Origin: JACJVV01 sp047602755
GTDB lineage: Archaea; Nanobdellota; Nanobdellia; Woesearchaeales; JACJVV01
Direction of reading: 5' to 3'
Length of the DNA stretch: 64,000 nt
Assembly: GCA_047602755.1 (NCBI GenBank)
Contig: JBLKOM010000003.1
Coordinates: 168,785 to 232,784 of the forward strand
The notes beneath the pieces are model-generated. The model was not told the DNA's origin, made no database searches, and saw nothing but the letters and a program-made list of their open reading frames with translations. Position numbers and translations under genes: made by a program. Numbering within the stretch: position 1 is the first letter of the stretch; every line of letters begins with the position of its first letter. This document shows positions 27,401 to 33,400 of this stretch, piece after piece.

Positions 27401-30400
27401 GAACAAGTTAAATTTTCTGAATTAAAAGTAATGTAATTCCCAATACCCAATAAAGTTTCATCAAATTCATCAGTAAGATTTATTTGCAATAAATCATCTG
27501 AAGATTTAGGTAATGTTATTTCATCTTCTGTTATGTAATTTCCTTTTATTTTTCCTATAATATTAATTACCTTTTGAGAAATATTAGAATAATTTTGTGA
27601 AAAGTTTTGTTCTAAATACACTGATAAATTATATGTTCCAGGTATTAAAGTTTGATTTGGAACGAAAATATTTCTAATAGGGAAATCATTTGTTAAATTA
27701 TTTTCATCAATATTATAACTAGAGGAATTTAATTCATGAGTTGAATTTTTAATACTCCAATTATAAGTTAAATTAAATTCGCTTAGATTGATATCTCCTC
27801 CTCTTGAATAAATTGCATTTGTAAAATTAAATTCTAAGTAATCCTCAGTTATATTTCTTCCTAATGACACTATATTACCATTAATATTTCCGTTAGAATC
27901 ATAAGATAATACTGGAACAAGAGAATCTGATACATAAAAATGATTCAATGCTGTTTGATTTTTTATATAATATAAGTTATCATCAAGAAGAATAGTATAA
28001 CTATAATTAGAGACTAATGGAGCAAGACTATAAAGATTAAAATTACATCTTCCATTATTTGTTGATAATGTAGTAGCATATGGACTTGATTCTTCATTAA
28101 TAAACATCGTACATAATAAATTATTGATAATTAATTCGCCTTTTGTATCATTAAATTCAGCAAATAGTTGAGTTGAAGTTGAATCTTTACGATTTATTAT
28201 TTCATTTAATGAAGAATTACTGATTACTACAGCTCTCTTATTAACAATAAAAGGACCAAATTGATTTGATTGGAAGAAATCCCTTATTGGTTCACCATCC
28301 TCATCTATGTCAGCAAATACTACATAAATATAATTTTCACCAACAAATGAGCGATTGGTTGATATATTTATTGAATAATTATAATTAGCTGAAGTTACTT
28401 GTTGCACTTCATCAGAAATTTGGAATATACCAAATGAGGTATTAGCAAAAACTGTGAAATTTATTTTATCATTATTTGGATCATTAAATGTAATATTAAT
28501 TGTATAGTTTTCTCCCCAAGTTGCATTCATAGTAATAGGGTCTGGGTCAACTTGAGAAATATTAACAATAGTTGGTGGGTCGTTTGTATCTGATATAAAA
28601 GAATATGTTAAATTTGAAGAATTAGTTCCTGTAACACCCATTATAGGTTGTACTAATATTATTTTATCAATCAGATTTGAAGTTGGATTTTCTCTTTGTG
28701 CACAATATTTAAATATTTCAGTTTCTTCATCCATAAATACTGAGAAATTATTTTCTATATCTATTATAGAAATATCACAATCATCAGATAAAAGCAAATC
28801 TATTCTTGGAGTAAGATTTGTTTCTTCATGATAAATTTTTAAATAATATGATTTAGCTGGTAATTCTTGATCTAAAGTTAAATTGTAAAATAATTGAGTA
28901 ATATTTTGGGTTGCATTTCTAGATAAAGTAATATTATGATAATAAAGCAAACCATCAGTCTCATTAGATATAGTTTTATTTACTATAAATCCAACATTTT
29001 GTGAATTCCATAAATAATCAGGTCTTTTATTAAAATTAGAATAAGCATAATACGCCATATTACAATTTCCTAATACATTATTTGGACCAAGAATACCTAT
29101 ATCTTCATTTGCATTACATGAAACTCTATTTATCCAAAAATTATTACTATTGGCAATTATGCTACTTATACCAGTAATTTGTTCAACATATAAATCTATA
29201 GGAATGTTATATCCTGAATTATTATATGATAATATCCTTACTTCATAGGGTGAAGGTAAAGAAATATCAAAATTTGAATCATTCATATATATATTTGCAC
29301 TCTTTACATCAATATCATGAATGAAATCATAACTAAATGAAACATTTAATTCAGAGAATTTAATTCTAGTATTTGAATCAGTTGAAATTTCAACTGGAAC
29401 ATAACATACATTATTATCGCAGTTTGCATCACTCAGATATGACTCAAGTTCATCCTTAAAGCCAATTGTAACATTTGATTTTAAATTATTTAAATTAGGA
29501 TCAATAGTTGTATCATTAATCTTAATAGTAACAGAATTTGGATAGAATAAACTATAATCTTTTATTTCATTTGTCGTTAGTACAACTATTTCATTTGTTG
29601 GATAATTAGAAGTATTAGAAATAGTAATATCATTTGCAAATTGTGAAGTAAATTTAAATTCTTCATTATAGTCTGAATCAAGAACTATTATATTATCCTC
29701 TTGTGAAGATGTTAATATTACCAATTCATTTAGCGGATTATTATTATCTAATACTTTACCGGAGACTATACTATTTACAAAGCCATCAACAGTATAAACA
29801 TAACTACATCCTAAATTGTTACATTCTTCAATATCACCGTTATCACGAACAACTAATAATTTATTATTATGTGATAAAACAAATGATGCTGGATTTGTAT
29901 CAGAAGCAGAACTAATTTCCTCACCATTAGATCTAAATACACGTAACCCATTTGATGTTGCAACAAAGATTTCTTCTCCTATATACTGTGGATAAATATC
30001 TACAATTTCAATATCTTTAATGATTGAATTTAATGAAATATTTTTTAGGATATTTAAAGATTCGTCAAGGATCCTTATAATACCATTTTGATCTCCTACA
30101 ACTACTTGTGATGAAGCATCTTTATTTATACTTATAATTTCAAAAATATAACCTTCATCAATTTCATCATTATTATAATATGAATCAACCGTAACAACAT
30201 TTGATGATAGTATTCGATAAAAATTATCATCATCACAAAATTCACAAGATAAAATAATCTCTGCATCATTTGTAATATTACTACAATTTACTTCAGTTGT
30301 TACAAATGATTTATCTAATAATTCTAATGAATCTACTTTTGCAGATAGTTTAACATCGTAATAATTAATTGGAAGATTATTATTAATATTAGACGAGGAG

Positions 30401-33400
30401 AATGAATCACCATTATTATCAATTAATGATAGATAATAGTAATTATCATTATCGCATCCTTCACACCCAAAATAAACTCTATTATTATTACTTAAGTAAT
30501 TACAATCAATAGAAATTTCAACATTTTGGAAAGAATTTTGTGTATCAGTTATTTCAACTATTTCTATTAATTGGTTAGTATTATTTGTAAAAACTCTATA
30601 ATAATTATTTTCGTTACAAGTTTCGCAATTATATTTAATATTATTATTTCCGGATGATAAATCACTACAATCTACAACAGTATCTACATAATTATATCGG
30701 CTTGCATTTACAGAGTAAAAATTAATAAGAGGTATTTCATCTCCATCTTGGATGTATGATAAATAATTATATGATGATTGTTCATTACAACTTTGGCAAG
30801 ATAAATTAATTTCTGAAACAGAACCTATTTTATCACAATCTACAGAAAAATTAATTAAATCATAGTTTAATGAAGTATCACTTGTTAATCTAATCATGAA
30901 ATCTTGATCTAAAGAGATTCCAGGAGAATCAATATTTGATTCTTCAATTTGAGCAGAAGATGTACTACTACCATTATCTAACATCACACGATAAAAATTA
31001 TCTTGATCACAGTCATCACAATATGCATAAACAAATGTATCTTGATTCAAAAAATTACAACTAATTGGAATACTTGCCCAACCGTATTCACTTGTACCAT
31101 CACAATAAGGAATTACATTTTCATCAGGTGTATATATTACTGTATTTTGGACATTATCTAATATTATAGAAATATCATTGAATTGTGGAGATTGAGTTTT
31201 ATTATCAAGACAAAGTGCTATTTCTAAATTGCAATCTTTTGCTTTTTGATTCGAGATATTCATATTATCAAACTGCATACGAATTATTTTTGGATTAAGC
31301 CCATCTCTTTCACCGATAATATTGTTATCATTTTCACCTGTAGGGCTACCAGTAGAACCTTCTTTTGTTAAAATAAAAGAACTATTTGTTTGAATATTAT
31401 TTGTTGGTATTACGAAGTCATTACCATCTAAATTAAGGAACAAATTAGCATTTGCATCATTAATATAATTTAATCCAATCTCTGCAAAACATTCAAATGC
31501 ATCAAATGTAACAGGTATTTCTAAATTTGAAATATCTAAACTAATATCATTTTGATTGTCACAACCAACACAAGTTAAATTAGTTGCTATTTTATTGGTT
31601 ATATTTTTTATAGAAAGTTTGTTATCATATTTTATAAAAGAAGTTTCAATATCATATTGATTTGAATTTAACTCTAAAGACAGAGCATCATATTTATCAC
31701 CCTTATAAGATAAAGCAGTTCTTACTAAGCAAATATTATTAGTATCTGGTTGATTATTTAGAATAACTGAGAAATCATAATCTGAAGTATTAATTATATC
31801 AACATTGTCTGGTTTATCATTCATATAGTATAATACTGTCTCAGACATTTGATTATGAGTTAGAGAAAAAGGAACTGGACTACTTGAACCAATTTGAACA
31901 AAAGGTTGTAATGCAGAATCATTTTTGTAAGCAATTTGTGGACTTATTGTACAAATTGAGCTTGATGAATAATCACTAGCTAACGAACTTAGACTATTTA
32001 AGTTAAGACTAATATTATTTATTTTATAATCACCTTCATCATAATCACAACCAATACATGCTACACCATTGATTGTGTTTTGATTATAGTTGTTAAAGCT
32101 TGTAAAAATTTCTTGTAAAATATTATTAGTGTTAATAGGATATTGGTAACCACCTATAGATAAAGTTAGAATAGGGTTTTTATTTCCTTCATATTGTAAT
32201 GCTGTTCTTATATAACATACTTTTTCTTCAGGATCATCAATATCTATTGGGATATCAAATTTAGCTTCATTATCTAAATTATAAGCTTTAGTTGGCGTGC
32301 CAAAATATGTGTTATTATTGTAATTATACTCTCCTAAAGAACGTGAAATTTTTGATAACTGATTAGGGAATGTTCTATTTATTAAATGAACTAAATTATT
32401 TGAAAATACAGATAATCTATTACCTGAAACAAATAATATTTCATCTCCTGATGAAGTAAGGTTTAAATTAAGAACTTTCATGTCACGAATATTAATATTA
32501 TTATTGCTATAATTATTGACTAAATTATTATCTGTGTATTTTCTTATAAAGTTTAATGAGCTTATTATTAAATCATCGTCTGAAGACTGAATAAACTGAT
32601 TGTTTGATGAAGGAATTACAATCTTATTAATATAATCTGATAAAGGAAATTCAATAAAAATACTTGCACTTTCAATATCAATAAATTTAGGTAACCTTAA
32701 TGAGTCAGTAAAAGGAAAAACAGTTAATAATTCACCACTAAAACCTGGTTGGTTTGTGCTAGGATTACATAAATGTCTAGTATTATTGAAAGAACATAAA
32801 TAATAATTAATTATAAGGTTACTCAAATCTAATGTTTTATCTAATTGTTTATACATTCCTTGACTAGAAACATAGTATTCAAAACCATCAATAGTAAATA
32901 ATAGATTATAAGATGATAAGCTCTCATTAATATTAAAAATAAGTCTACCTTTTTTATGAGATGACTGCCAATTTGATATTAAAGCATAATCGTTATCAAC
33001 ACTAGGCCACTGTTGTATACCGGTAACTTGAAGCCAATTATTGCCTGTCCAATATGTAAAACTAGATAATGTTATATCTTCTGGATTTAAATTTTCAATC
33101 TTAATTGATGTTGTTAAAGGAATGTTAAACTCAACTGTCCAAGTTCCATCAATTATTTCTGAATAAGATAAAAATCCTAGCTGCTCAACTATTAGTAAAA
33201 AACGATGTTCTGAAAGTTGAGGAACAATAAACCTTACTTTATCAATAAATCCATTATTAGTAGAATCAATATATGATATTGAATAATCAGGATGATTAGT
33301 AACATCAACTTGTTCTCCGTTATCATTAAACCAAACTAAAGAAACATAATCAGGTAAAGTTGTTGGAATTTCAACTTCAACCACAACATCATGATAATGT

